In this document: piece after piece, positions 15,611 to 24,506 of the stretch
How the letters are laid out: every line of letters starts with the position of its first letter
Numbering within the stretch: the stretch's first letter is position 1
Assembly: GCF_003337175.1 (NCBI RefSeq)
Contig: NZ_NETH01000017.1
Coordinates: forward strand, 1-38,587
Source: Streptococcus gallolyticus
GTDB lineage: Bacteria > Bacillota > Bacilli > Lactobacillales > Streptococcaceae
Direction of reading: 5' to 3'
Length of the DNA stretch: 38,587 bases
Program-made: the position numbers and the translations under genes
The notes under the pieces: generated by a model
Seen by the model: only the letters and a program-made list of their open reading frames with translations
Database searches by the model: none
Told to the model about the DNA's origin: nothing

Positions 15611-16533
15611 TTTGTAGTCTCTAACAATTCGTCATCATTGGCTTTCTGCTTTTGTAAAAAATGATACAGAGCACCATAGAGATTGGCATCATTACCAAAT
15701 CTTGTTGCCATAATCTCAATATCTTTTGGCATATTAACGTCTAGGATCGGGTTAGATGTGATAAGCGCCTTAAATTGACGGTTAATTTCGTCAATCAGAA
15801 TGGTTTGAGCACTAATGCCCCCGCCGATGACAAATCTTTTGACATCCAAAATGCCTTGAATGGAGAGAATTTGATTGGCGATAGCCTGACAGTAGGCTTC
15901 AAAGATAGAAACAGCTTGTTTATTACCAGCATGAATAGCCGCAAATGCTGCCTTGCCATCTCCTATATTATCAGATCCAAGTGTCCTATTAATACGCTTA
16001 ACCATACCAACAGCAGAATTGGTAAAGCCAGCACAGGCATAGTCATCAGCACTATAATCAGATGACATAAAGCTAAACTCCCCAGCTTGGAAATGGGGGC
16101 CAAGTCGCAGTTGACCGTCTAGAATAATTCCTCCACCGACACCAGTTCCTAAAATCATTGCTACACCGTTGTCAATTCCTTTAAGATTTCCAAGCCAAAG
16201 TTCTGCCAATGCTGCCGCCTTCCCATCGTTTTGAACTGACAGACCTTTACCATATGTTTCTAGTGCCTTTGGCATGCAAACCCCATCGAGATAAGTCAGC
16301 GCTCCTCCAAAAGAGATCGTCTCTGTTTTAGTGTCAATTTTACCAGGGACACTAAAGGCGTAGCCAGAAACCTGCTCATGATAGTGATCTATCAAGGACT
16401 GGATAAGCTGGGTAAAGGCACGTAAATTATCTGGGGTTGGCTGCTTCTGACTTTCTTTGAGATGACCATCTGAGCTTATCACCCCATACTTAATCTCCGT
16501 CCCACCAACATCCACTGCCAAATAATCTGCCAT
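15565..16533 (-). CDS. ROK-family sugar kinase
   Basis: The 322-aa kinase phosphorylates a sugar with ATP; the substrate cannot be read from sequence. Motifs seen are the N-terminal phosphate loop AVDVGGTEIKYG, the SVPGKID segment, QNDGKAAALAE with the catalytic Asp, GTGVGGGII, and VIGGGIS near residue 240. The ROK zinc-binding Cys cluster is reduced to the DYACAGF region. GGAGG lies 8 nt before ATG 16533; a GTG 3 nt earlier is less well spaced. The ribosome site lies inside the 3' end of the rhamnosidase-like gene, so they formed one operon. The last approximately 20 residues (LIDNMGVSISFLV) are encoded by the terminator hairpin. Confidence 0.88.
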   Translation of the reverse strand: MADYLAVDVGGTEIKYGVISSDGHLKESQKQPTPDNLRAFTQLIQSLIDHYHEQVSGYAFSVPGKIDTKTETISFGGALTYLDGVCMPKALETYGKGLSVQNDGKAAALAELWLGNLKGIDNGVAMILGTGVGGGIILDGQLRLGPHFQAGEFSFMSSDYSADDYACAGFTNSAVGMVKRINRTLGSDNIGDGKAAFAAIHAGNKQAVSIFEAYCQAIANQILSIQGILDVKRFVIGGGISAQTILIDEINRQFKALITSNPILDVNMPKDIEIMATRFGNDANLYGALYHFLQKQKANDDELLETTKKLIDNMGVSISFLV

Positions 16534-16536
16534 CAC

Positions 16537-17330
16537 TTATTCCTCCTGATGTAAGTATTTCGAAATCAGATAAACCGGGGTACAACTCCAAGCATGGCAA
16601 TAGCTAGAAATAATCGGACTACCATATGGTGAATAATCAGGCTTATCTGGATCAAAAGCTTCCCAAAAAGTATCTGCACCGAGAGCAATCATCTGCCCCC
16701 AATAGTTTTTCATTAGCTTAGTAGCTTCTTCTTTTAAACCAGCAAGAAACAAAGCTTCTGTCACATGATGATACATATACGGTGTCGCTATATTTGTTAT
16801 TGGGAATAATGTTTCGATTGTCGTCATCATAATTTTCCGATTCATTTCTTTAGGAAAAACACCCGCTAAAACCATCCAAACTTGACTAGCTATATTATAC
16901 TCAACTTTTTCCGTCTTGAATAGATTTTTTTTCGAATCAAATAAATTATTTTTAGAAATAATTGACTAGCTTCTCTAAAACAGACTCATAGTAGCCAGTC
17001 ATCCCAAAATCTCCCGCTTTTTGAGCTAGCTCGATAAATTGTCGTAAAACGTAAATCATAATGGCTTGCAGACATGTTGTCTTATCAAATTCCGTTGACC
17101 AGTCTACAAAAACAGGATAAGTGTCATCGGCACAAACCTTACCATCTTCTTGCATGTAGGTCAAACTGGTATTTATTTGCTTCTTAGCAATAGGATATAA
17201 ATCCCTTAACAAGTCGTCATCATCCTCTTTAGCTAAATAATCGTGCAAAACACTAATAAAAAATAACGAGTAGTCAAACAAGAAGGTATCATCTGGAATA
17301 GGGGAAGAGTTATTGGCTATTTAGTTATTT
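16537..17330 (-). pseudogene. Broken GH78-like (alpha-L-rhamnosidase family) gene, C-terminal part
   Basis: Two minus frames, 17281-16952 and about 16960-16537, belong to one protein. The first reads FDYSLFFISVLHDYLAKED and onward. The second reads IASQVWMVLAGVFPKE and ends with ADTFWEAFDPDKPDYSPYGS followed by the SYCHAWSCTPVYLISKYL motif typical of the family. A frameshift at about 16950-16970 separates them, with TAA after VNYF. The frame enters from upstream at about 17330 without a start codon, and the N-terminal half or more of the enzyme is missing. It is adjacent to the ROK kinase and would have supplied it with a sugar. Confidence 0.75.
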
Positions 17331-17354
17331 TTGGGGTAGACTCTTTCTGTATGA

Positions 17355-18398
17355 TTAGTCCATGACAATCAATGATTTAATGGCTTTGCGGTCTTGCATG
17401 TCTTTGTAGGCTTGGTTGATGTCGTCCAAGCGATAAGTATTTGTAAAGACACGACCTGGGTTGATGTCACCGTCAAGGACTGCTTTGAGAAGGACTTGTT
17501 TGTCGTAAGTAGTGACAGAGGCTGAACCGCCACCGATAGTGATGTTTTGGGCAAAGGTTGACCCTAGCGGACGGTTATTGTAATGAGGGACACCAACAAA
17601 TCCAACACGTCCGCCATTGTGGATAACACCAAGAGCTTGCTCGATAGCGGCTTGTGTCCCCACACATTCAAGAGCAGCGTCAGCGCCACCGCCTAAAATG
17701 TGACGAACCTTAGCAATGCCTTCTTCACCGCGTTCAGCAACGACGGCGGTAGCTCCTGAAGCAAGCGCCATTTGTTGACGATCTTCGTGTCGGCTCATCA
17801 AGACAATCTGAGAAGCGCCGCGCATTTTCGCCGCAATAACGGCACATTGCCCAACCGCTCCATCACCAATAACAACGACTTTATCGCCACGTTTTACGTC
17901 GGCAACACGCGCAGCATGGTAACCTGTTGGCATAACATCAGCCAAAGTGAGGAGGGATTTTAGCATGCCTTCTGAATAATCAGACGGTTGCCCAGGAATT
18001 TTAATCAATGCCCAGTTAGCATGGTGGAAACGGATATATTCTGATTGGAAACCAGAAGACCAGTTTGTGTGGCCAGGGTGGTTATCACACGTTCCGTCAA
18101 AACCAGCACGGCAAGCATCACATTCCCCACAACCGTGCGTAAATGGCACGATGACAAAATCACCAGGTTGTACGGTCGTAATGGCAGAACCAACTTCTTC
18201 AACAATACCAAGAGCTTCGTGACCTGAGTTTTCAGAGTGTGCAGCTTTTTCATCACCATTAGCATAAGACCAAAGGTCAGAACCGCAGACACAAGCACGA
18301 ACAACCTTGATAATAACATCATCGTCAGCTTGCAAAGTTGGCTTAGCCACTTCTTCAACAGTCATCAGACCAGCTTTTTCAAAAATAGCAGATTTCAT
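17355..18398 (-). CDS. Zinc-dependent alcohol dehydrogenase, MDR superfamily
   Basis: The 347-aa enzyme is a medium-chain NAD(P)-dependent dehydrogenase. Visible parts are the catalytic-zinc site CVCGSDLWSY with GHEALGIVEEVG, the structural-zinc cysteines in HGCGECDACRAGFDGTC (about residues 89-105) and the coenzyme fold VVVIGDGAVGQCAVIAAKM (about 170-190). The substrate is uncertain; an aldehyde/alcohol role is likely. The ribosome site is weak. The promoter at 18692-18722 has a MerR-type operator, the arrangement seen with aldehyde-responsive AdhR/NmlR regulators, so induction by electrophiles is inferred. No MerR gene is in the window. Confidence 0.9.
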   Translation of the reverse strand: MKSAIFEKAGLMTVEEVAKPTLQADDDVIIKVVRACVCGSDLWSYANGDEKAAHSENSGHEALGIVEEVGSAITTVQPGDFVIVPFTHGCGECDACRAGFDGTCDNHPGHTNWSSGFQSEYIRFHHANWALIKIPGQPSDYSEGMLKSLLTLADVMPTGYHAARVADVKRGDKVVVIGDGAVGQCAVIAAKMRGASQIVLMSRHEDRQQMALASGATAVVAERGEEGIAKVRHILGGGADAALECVGTQAAIEQALGVIHNGGRVGFVGVPHYNNRPLGSTFAQNITIGGGSASVTTYDKQVLLKAVLDGDINPGRVFTNTYRLDDINQAYKDMQDRKAIKSLIVMD

Positions 18399-18691
18399 AA
18401 ATAAGATACCGAGCCCGTATGCGACAAAGTAAAAATAGGAAATCGACCAACGATGCTTGCATCTAGGAAGATTTATCTTTTTTACACAGTCGGTAGGGCG
18501 GGTTCAATTATCATACCAAACATGACAATCGAACCTTTCCTTTCTAAAATTTGGGATAAACGCTCTGACTGACAAGTTCCCTATGCTCACCAATTATTTA
18601 GGGAGGGGCAATGGACACCAAGCCTCTCTTTTATGAGTGATAACACTAACTAGAGGCAGACCTTGTCAGAGCTTCATTCCTTGATATGACT
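18399..18691 (-). other. Long adh leader, with a possible 13-codon ORF
   Basis: About 290 nt separate the MerR-type promoter from the adh start. The only plausible frame is 18523-18482, MFGMIIEPALPTV with TAA, preceded by AAAGGAAAGG at about 11 nt. It has no similarity to the RYKNGD family and may be a leader peptide, a fossil of a deleted first gene, or chance. Nothing else was recognised. Confidence 0.3.
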
Positions 18692-18722
18692 ATTATATAC
18701 CTTTGAGGTAACTCCAAGTCAA
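18692..18722 (-). promoter_or_regulatory. MerR-type promoter of adh (19-bp spacer with dyad)
   Basis: TTGACT (18722-18717), a 19-nt spacer and TATAAT (18697-18692). The spacer holds the dyad CTTTGAG-gtaa-CTCCAAG (18701-18718, one mismatch). MerR-family activators bind such dyads in overlong 19-20 bp spacers and untwist the DNA to align the hexamers. A 17-nt reading with TATATA as -10 is a possible alternative. Confidence 0.65.
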
Positions 18723-18742
18723 GGAAAAAGAGCATTAATCGA

Positions 18743-18772
18743 TAAAAAAGAGGTCAGAGCTTCCCCTGACCC
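18743..18772 (-). terminator. Intrinsic terminator of trxA
   Basis: GGTCAG / CTGACC stem with an 8-nt loop, followed by TCTTTTTT on minus. It lies 6 nt after the trxA stop codon. Confidence 0.85.
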
Positions 18773-18777
18773 TATCA

Positions 18778-19092
18778 TTAACTTAATTCAGCAACGATTT
18801 CTTTAATTTGTTCTTTGGTATGCACACCAGCCACTTGTTTGACAACTTCGCCATCTTTTTTGAAAAGTAGTGTTGGAATTGACATAATACCAAATTTTTG
18901 TGCGGTTTCTGGATTTTCATCAACATCGATTTTGACGATTTTAAGTTCGTCTTCATCGATTTCTTCTGACAATTGTTCCAAAATTGGCGCTTGCATCAAG
19001 CAAGGCCCACACCAAGTTGCCCAAAAGTCAATAAGGACAAGTCCTTGACTTGTTTCTGCTTCAAATGTCGCATCTGTAATGTGATGTGTCAT
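18778..19092 (-). CDS. trxA: Thioredoxin
   Basis: The 104-aa cytoplasmic disulfide reductase has the full thioredoxin fold. The active site reads WATWCGPCLMQAPILEQL (Cys at about 28 and 31), the central part VDVDENPETAQKFGIMSIPTLLFKKDGE contains the cis-Pro IPT motif, and a C-terminal helix ends IVAELS. Leu follows the second active-site Cys where Arg or Lys is more common, a minor variation. It is monocistronic, with its own terminator. Confidence 0.97.
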   Translation of the reverse strand: MTHHITDATFEAETSQGLVLIDFWATWCGPCLMQAPILEQLSEEIDEDELKIVKIDVDENPETAQKFGIMSIPTLLFKKDGEVVKQVAGVHTKEQIKEIVAELS

Positions 19093-19278
19093 AATCTTAT
19101 TACCTTTGACCTCTAGTTGCTCTGAGCGGGGGCATTAGAAAATAGCCACCAATCAAACCATCTAAAGGTCTTCCTTTTCTACTAGTTTATGAGCCTATTT
19201 TACGAGAAAATTATTGATTTGACAACTAATCGCTACGGAAAAGCACTTTGAAGGCAGCTAACTATCCTCTATCTATGC

Positions 19279-19284
19279 TATAAT
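19279..19284 (+). promoter_or_regulatory. Extended -10 of the PAP2 gene
   Basis: TGC-TATAAT ends at 19284, 25 nt before the first ATG. No clear -35 was seen. Confidence 0.5.
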
Positions 19285-19309
19285 AAGGCTATTAGAACAC
19301 GAAAGGACT

Positions 19310-19810
19310 ATGATGAAAAATTACGCTACATTTTATAACAAGCTAACACGAAATTTTCAGAATAAGCCAACTGCCACTCGTTGCCTGCAAGTTGTCAACA
19401 GTTTATTAACAAAAATCATGTATCTGACTTATCCCTTAATGTTGCTTTATCTTTTTGCCACTCAAGCAAATAGGTTGCCTGCTTTCATTCTGATTCCAGC
19501 TATTTCGTTTCTGCTAGTGTCAATGGTGCGTAAACGCCTCAACGTCCCTCGACCTTACGAGACTTGGGATATTACTCCCCTTATTTTAAAAACTACTAAG
19601 GGGCAATCTATGCCAAGTCGTCATGTCTTTTCGGCAACCATAATCAGCATGGCTATTTTACGGTTGAACCTTATTTTGGGCATTTTCTTTCTGATGCTAT
19701 CCCTAGTGATTGCACTTTGCCGCGTTTTAGGCGGTGTACATTATCCTCGTGATGTTATTGTTGGCTTCCTAATAGGGGGCGTTTGTGGGGCACTACTGTT
19801 ACTTTTCTAG
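19310..19810 (+). CDS. PAP2-superfamily membrane phosphatase
   Basis: The 166-aa integral membrane protein carries the three PAP2 signature motifs: KRLNVPRP (motif 1), PSRH (motif 2, QSMPSRHVF with the acid-base His) and CRVLGGVHYPRD (motif 3, nucleophilic His and Asp). About five hydrophobic helices surround them. Such enzymes dephosphorylate lipid phosphates such as undecaprenyl pyrophosphate or phosphatidic acid; the substrate cannot be told. The start is ATG 19310 or, better spaced from AAAGGA, ATG 19313. It ends at a shared bidirectional terminator facing the fructosidase operon. Confidence 0.88.
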   Translation: MMKNYATFYNKLTRNFQNKPTATRCLQVVNSLLTKIMYLTYPLMLLYLFATQANRLPAFILIPAISFLLVSMVRKRLNVPRPYETWDITPLILKTTKGQSMPSRHVFSATIISMAILRLNLILGIFFLMLSLVIALCRVLGGVHYPRDVIVGFLIGGVCGALLLLF

Positions 19811-19860
19811 GAATCTGTATTCACAAGCCATAACCTTCTCAAAATCAGGCAAAAACAGTA

Positions 19861-19896
19861 AAACGAATCAGCTAAGTAGGACTAGCTGATTCGTTT
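19861..19896. terminator. Bidirectional terminator
   Basis: A perfect 14-bp stem, AAACGAATCAGCTA / TAGCTGATTCGTTT, has an 8-nt loop and T-rich sequence on both sides. It separates the convergent PAP2 and GH32 genes and overlaps the GH32 stop codon. Confidence 0.8.
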
Positions 19897-21262
19897 AAGC
19901 TTGTCTGAGTCGCTGACTGCCTTCAATATAATAGGCCGATGTTAGGCTTTCTTGACCATCATTAACAAAGATTTCAAGCGTATTGTGATCAATAATAATC
20001 ACTAAACTCTCTGCACGAATAGGCACCGCACGACGGCTCATATCCCACGTTTCCTCACCTTTTGGTTGCTTGAGCAGGTGGCTGCGATCAATATAGACCA
20101 CTCCTTCTTTCTCATCATAGCCAAAGGTTAGGTAATCTTCCTCAGTTCCCAAAATCAAAGACACAGACTGCTTAATCAAGAGTTGCAGATAACCTGCCTC
20201 TACTATGTCTTGACCGATTTCAAGTATAGGCAGATCAGCTAAGCTTTCGGGTAATACTTTCTGGATAACACGACCTTCCTGCCATTTTAGCTGTCTGGGA
20301 AGCGTCATGCTACCAGCCCACCTGTGCCCTAAATCATGCGGCGGAAAATTTCTCCCCCATGTGTGTACCCAAGCAATCGCAATGCGACGCCCTTGTGCGT
20401 CCTCTAGACTCTGCGGTGCATAGAAATCATGACCATGATCCAGTTCACGAACATCTTCCACAACGAAGGTTTTACTCCGCCAGTCTACCTGTCCTGTCAT
20501 CACCACTGATGAGTTAAGGTTGCGATAATCATAGGCCGTACGCTCAAAACGCATGGGGGACATTACTAGGATATCTTTGCCATCAAGGACAAAATAGTCT
20601 GGACACTCCCACATTATGCCTTGCTTGGGCTTTCCTTTGAGAAAGATAGACTCAAAAGACCAATGCCTCAAATCATCAGAACCCAACAAGACAATTGTCC
20701 CCACACCTTCTTGATGTTTCGCTGCCACAACAGCATAATAGCGACTGTCTTTTTTGAAGATCTTCGGATCACGAAAATCTGTTGCTATGAGTTCGGCTGG
20801 TAAACAATCCCCTGTTGCTACTGGATTTTCAGCGATTTTTGTAAAGGTCACTCCATCTTCTGAATAGGCCATATTCTGAACCTGAAGGATTGAGCCATCT
20901 TCAGTCACAATATTTCCTGTATACATGAGCCACAAAACATCATCTCTGACAATGGCAGAGCCCGAAAAACAGCCGTCCTTATCATAAGGCATGTCTGGAG
21001 CCAGAGCGACTGGCAGATGCTCCCAATTAACAAGGTCCCTTGACTTAGCATGCCCCCAATGCATGGGACCCCAGACACTATCATAGGGGTAAAACTGATA
21101 AAAGAGATGATACTCACCACGGAAAAAAACACAGCCGTTTGGATCATTGATCCAACCAATTTCAGCACTAAAGTGCTTGGTCGGTTTGTAGGTAGTAGTA
21201 ACTGTCGCTTTTTGTCTGGCAATAAAGTCATTGGCACGTTCAACAGTGTATTTTTCTGACAT
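19895..21262 (-). CDS. GH32 beta-fructosidase (sucrose/fructo-oligosaccharide hydrolase)
   Basis: The 455-aa enzyme hydrolyses beta-fructosides in the cytoplasm. The GH32 catalytic triad is visible: nucleophile Asp in WINDPNGCVFF (about residue 38), transition-state Asp in ATDFRDPKIFKK (about 166), and acid/base Glu in WECPDYF (about 223). A C-terminal beta-sandwich follows (TLEIFVNDGQESLTSAYYIEG). There is no signal peptide. It lies 2 nt after the permease gene in the same operon, so the ABC transporter probably brings in sucrose or short fructo-oligosaccharides. Whether the substrate is phosphorylated cannot be told, but ABC uptake argues for free sugar. Confidence 0.93.
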   Translation of the reverse strand: MSEKYTVERANDFIARQKATVTTTYKPTKHFSAEIGWINDPNGCVFFRGEYHLFYQFYPYDSVWGPMHWGHAKSRDLVNWEHLPVALAPDMPYDKDGCFSGSAIVRDDVLWLMYTGNIVTEDGSILQVQNMAYSEDGVTFTKIAENPVATGDCLPAELIATDFRDPKIFKKDSRYYAVVAAKHQEGVGTIVLLGSDDLRHWSFESIFLKGKPKQGIMWECPDYFVLDGKDILVMSPMRFERTAYDYRNLNSSVVMTGQVDWRSKTFVVEDVRELDHGHDFYAPQSLEDAQGRRIAIAWVHTWGRNFPPHDLGHRWAGSMTLPRQLKWQEGRVIQKVLPESLADLPILEIGQDIVEAGYLQLLIKQSVSLILGTEEDYLTFGYDEKEGVVYIDRSHLLKQPKGEETWDMSRRAVPIRAESLVIIIDHNTLEIFVNDGQESLTSAYYIEGSQRLRQA

Positions 21263-21264
21263 CT

Positions 21265-22107
21265 TTATTTAACCCCCGTTCCTGTACTTCCTAAACCTTG
21301 AACTAGATATTTTTGGAAAAAGACATAAATTAAAATCAATGGAATCGTTGAAATGGTTAACATAGCCATAATCTGATTCGTATAGGTCGGTTGCGTGTTA
21401 TTAATATTGGTAATAGCCACCTGTAAAGGAAAATCACTAGTGTTGGTTAATACCATAAGGGGCCAGATATAATCATTCCAACTACCGATGAAAGAAAGCG
21501 TTCCTACTGTTGCAATAGCTGGTTTAGATAAAGGCAACATGATATTCCAAAAAATTCTGAAATGAGAGGCTCCTTCAATTCTTGCAGCTTCTAAAATCTC
21601 ATTGTTTACAGCCTTGAAAAATTGTCTAAACATATAGATAAAAAGTGGAGCGGATAAAGCTGGTAAAATAACGGCTAGCCGAGTATTCAAGAGTCCTAAT
21701 TTCTGAACAATCGAAAATTTAGTAATCATGATGGTTTCAGCTGGAATAACCAACAAAGCTAACATGAGAGCAAATAAAATCTTTTTACCCTTAAAATCAA
21801 ACTTTGCAAAGGCATAGCCAGCGAGTGAATTAACCAAGATAGAACCCACCGTCACACAAGTCGCATAAAAAATGCTGTTAGCAATGTATTGAAAAAGATT
21901 AAAGCGACTAGAAATATCTTGATAAGGCTTAAACCAATCGGCTGGATTAAAGGAAGGCAAAAAGGATTGCCAAGTTCCTAAATCTTGAAAAACAGCCTGC
22001 TCAGTCTTCATAGAAGAAGCCACCATCCATACCAGAGGAAAGATAAACAAAAGTGCTAAGAGCAAGGTCAAAAGAAAATAAATGGTGCAACTAATCTTTT
22101 TATTCAT
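21265..22107 (-). CDS. Sugar ABC transporter permease, MalG type
   Basis: This is a six-helix inner-membrane permease of the CUT1 family. The EAA loop that contacts the ATPase is present as NEILEAARIEGASHFRIFWNIMLPLSKPA (about residues 185-215). The C-terminus FFQKYLVQGLGSTGTGVK is typical of MalG partners. An ATG at 22119 is in frame, but the AGGAG site sits directly against it; ATG 22107 is better placed. It overlaps the upstream permease by 8 nt and is coupled to it. Confidence 0.92.
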   Translation of the reverse strand: MNKKISCTIYFLLTLLLALLFIFPLVWMVASSMKTEQAVFQDLGTWQSFLPSFNPADWFKPYQDISSRFNLFQYIANSIFYATCVTVGSILVNSLAGYAFAKFDFKGKKILFALMLALLVIPAETIMITKFSIVQKLGLLNTRLAVILPALSAPLFIYMFRQFFKAVNNEILEAARIEGASHFRIFWNIMLPLSKPAIATVGTLSFIGSWNDYIWPLMVLTNTSDFPLQVAITNINNTQPTYTNQIMAMLTISTIPLILIYVFFQKYLVQGLGSTGTGVK

Positions 22108-22981
22108 AATATCCCTCATCTCCTGTCAATTTACGTTGTAATAGTGTGAAAATAATGATAATAGCTCCAAAAATGACAGTAATTGAGCTGGCATAGCCAA
22201 CACTCCTATCCGTAAAACCTGTTCGGTAAATATAGTAAACAGGTGTCAACGTTGAATTTAGTGGCCCACCTTGCGTCATAACCATTGGCTGGATAACCAA
22301 CTTGAAAGCGTCAATTAAGGTAGTTGTCAAAATCAAAATAGAGGTTGGTTTCAACATCGGTAAGGTAATATTGATAAATTGATTCCATTTACTAGCGCCA
22401 TCAATACTGGCAGCTTCATATATAGAGGCTGGAATATTTTGTAGTCCTGCCAAAAAGATCAACATTTGATAACCTGCTCCTTGCCAAGCTGACACTGCAA
22501 TAATGACATACATTGCTTGATCAGGACTAGTCAAGAAAGGCTGCGGGGAAATCCCTATGCTTGCTAAAATAGAATTAATTAGCCCACTAGATGGATTGAG
22601 TAAAACGAGCCATAAAACAGATACAACGACCAGTGACATCACTACAGGTGCAAAAAAGGCAACCTTAAAGAAAATAGTTGATTTTCGCTTATTATTAACC
22701 AAAAGAGCTAATCCCAAAGCCAAGCCTAGCTGTATAGGAATAATAAAAATAACGAATTGTCCAATATTCTTCAAACTTTGCATAAATAAGGGATCACTAA
22801 ATAATTTGACAAAATTATCAAAACCTATAAATTGCGTTGCATCTGGTGTCAGCAAATAATAATTGGTAAATGCGTAGTAGATGGATAACAAAGTGGGTAA
22901 GAAGAGGAATAGTCCCAAAATAATCATAGCTGGGGAGAGAAATAGATATCCCATAAAAGATTCTTTTGTTTTAGCATTCAT
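22100..22981 (-). CDS. Sugar ABC transporter permease, MalF type
   Basis: The 293-aa permease has six predicted helices and the EAA loop PASIYEAASIDGASKWNQFINITLPMLKP (about residues 190-215). GAAGGAG precedes ATG by about 8 nt. With the MalG partner it forms the membrane channel. No ATP-binding gene is present in the operon; streptococcal CUT1 transporters commonly share the MsmK ATPase encoded elsewhere, so that is the expected partner. Confidence 0.92.
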   Translation of the reverse strand: MNAKTKESFMGYLFLSPAMIILGLFLFLPTLLSIYYAFTNYYLLTPDATQFIGFDNFVKLFSDPLFMQSLKNIGQFVIFIIPIQLGLALGLALLVNNKRKSTIFFKVAFFAPVVMSLVVVSVLWLVLLNPSSGLINSILASIGISPQPFLTSPDQAMYVIIAVSAWQGAGYQMLIFLAGLQNIPASIYEAASIDGASKWNQFINITLPMLKPTSILILTTTLIDAFKLVIQPMVMTQGGPLNSTLTPVYYIYRTGFTDRSVGYASSITVIFGAIIIIFTLLQRKLTGDEGYYE

Positions 22982-23053
22982 TTAAAACACTCCTTCAATT
23001 AAAGATATAAGTTATCTACTTTCAAACACTCTATATAGACAACCCACATTTTC

Positions 23054-24355
23054 TTATGGTAACAATGAATCAATCTCTTTTGCTTTTGTTTTAAGCAAGG
23101 TTTCAACATCTGTATTTTGATCAACATAGGTTACTTCTGTTACCGTATCTTGAACAATACGACTAATTTGTGGATAATTGACCAATACTGGGCGTGCATG
23201 ACCACTTGCTGAGTTCTGAACCAAGAGAACTTTCATTTGTTCAGAGACTTCCGTGGACAAGCGTTCGGCAGCTGATTTACGTGAAGGTAAGACAGAGTTC
23301 CCAATACTCATATCATATACTTCCTGTTCAGAGCCAAGGAAATCAATCAATGCTCCTGCCGCCTCTTTTTTTTCTGTGGTTGCACTCATACCATACGCCC
23401 AACTACCCGTTGGTGATACTAATTTCTTTGTAGTTGGAGACACTGGTAACGGAAGGACACCGTATTCCACATCTGTGTATTGACTATCCATTTCTTGCAT
23501 GGTCCATGATCCAGTCATCTTCAAAGGATAGACACCTGTCTGGAAGCCATTTTTTTCTGGCGTAATGGTAGAGTAGCCATTTTTAATCAATCCTTGAATA
23601 AAGGTAAAGGCTTCTACCGATTCTTTATTATTAAATGTCCCAGAAGATTTTGTTCCATCCTCATTGACTACATCTCCTCCTGATGACCAAACAAACGGTG
23701 TGAAGGCATACATGAGCCACTCTGAATGATCATCAAAACCAACATCAATAGCTGGTTTATTATAATACTCTGTCAGAGTCTTAAATAAGTCATTGTACTG
23801 ATCATAGGTCCATGGGTTTTCAACCGTCGGGAGGCTTTCGATATCAACTCCCGCATCTTCCAGCATTTTCTTATTATAGAAAATCCCTACACCAGACTCT
23901 GAATAGCCTAATGAGTATAGTTTACCATCATAAGTCCCTTCATCAATGATACTTTGCAGTAAATCATCTTTTTCGGTAACATAATCATCAATTGGAGCAA
24001 TGATCCCTGATTTGGCATAGGCTGCTGTATTTGGACCATCAAGAGTCAGTACATCTGGCAAAGTGTTAGTCGTCAGCGCAGCATTGACCTTATCTTCATA
24101 ACCACCTCCAGAGCCACTACGTGGAATATACTCTACTTTAGCAGTATATCCTTTGCCATTTGTCTCATTGAAATCTTCGATTGACTGAGACATAACTTGC
24201 CCCTCAGCCGACTCTTCTGAGTATTGTACCCAAAGAGTAACTGTATCTTTATCTCCGTCACCAGAAGTCGTTTTTCCGCTACTATTTCCACATGCTGTTA
24301 AAACCACTGTGGAAAAGAGTGCCACTACAATCCCAGCTTTTTTCAAAAGGTTCAT
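23054..24355 (-). CDS. Sugar-binding lipoprotein of the ABC transporter
   Basis: The 433-aa extracellular binding protein starts with a lipoprotein signal peptide and lipobox LTAC (Cys about 22), followed by a Gly/Ser/Lys/Asp linker. The body is CUT1 family 1: VTLWVQYSEES near the start, DVLTLDGPNTAAYAKSGIIAPIDDYV, and PLKMTGSWTMQEM plus LVSPTGSWAYGMSATTEKKEAA for sugar contacts. It is first in the operon, with AAGGAGGG about 7 nt before ATG. The substrate is inferred as a beta-fructoside from the GH32 neighbour. Confidence 0.92.
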   Translation of the reverse strand: MNLLKKAGIVVALFSTVVLTACGNSSGKTTSGDGDKDTVTLWVQYSEESAEGQVMSQSIEDFNETNGKGYTAKVEYIPRSGSGGGYEDKVNAALTTNTLPDVLTLDGPNTAAYAKSGIIAPIDDYVTEKDDLLQSIIDEGTYDGKLYSLGYSESGVGIFYNKKMLEDAGVDIESLPTVENPWTYDQYNDLFKTLTEYYNKPAIDVGFDDHSEWLMYAFTPFVWSSGGDVVNEDGTKSSGTFNNKESVEAFTFIQGLIKNGYSTITPEKNGFQTGVYPLKMTGSWTMQEMDSQYTDVEYGVLPLPVSPTTKKLVSPTGSWAYGMSATTEKKEAAGALIDFLGSEQEVYDMSIGNSVLPSRKSAAERLSTEVSEQMKVLLVQNSASGHARPVLVNYPQISRIVQDTVTEVTYVDQNTDVETLLKTKAKEIDSLLP

Positions 24356-24373
24356 CTATGTACCCTCCTTGTT

Positions 24374-24486
24374 TTGGAAACGTTTCAAGTTTATGTTAAA
24401 AATAGAAAGGCTTGGTGCCTTGTTGTTTTGGAAACGTTTCAAGTTTTTGTTATCATTATTGTAATCGATTCCAAAATGTTTGTCAA
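24374..24486 (-). promoter_or_regulatory. Fructoside operon promoter with three operator-like sites
   Basis: The promoter is TTGACA (24486-24481), 17 nt, TACAAT (24463-24458). A LacI/cre-like dyad, TTGGAATCGATTACAA (24474-24459), overlaps the spacer and -10. Downstream of the start are two identical sites TTGAAACGTTTCCAA (24442-24428 and 24388-24374), 54 nt apart centre to centre, within a short direct duplication. The upstream site misses the cre consensus at one position and could serve CcpA; the two downstream sites are candidates for the adjacent LacI regulator, perhaps with DNA looping. Confidence 0.75.
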
Positions 24487-24506
24487 GCCTTTTTGAAAAA
24501 AATTTT

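Noticed and set aside
18482..18523. Member of the RYKNGD family because it is also 13 codons
   Set aside because: The sequence has no shared residues beyond chance and a weaker ribosome site.
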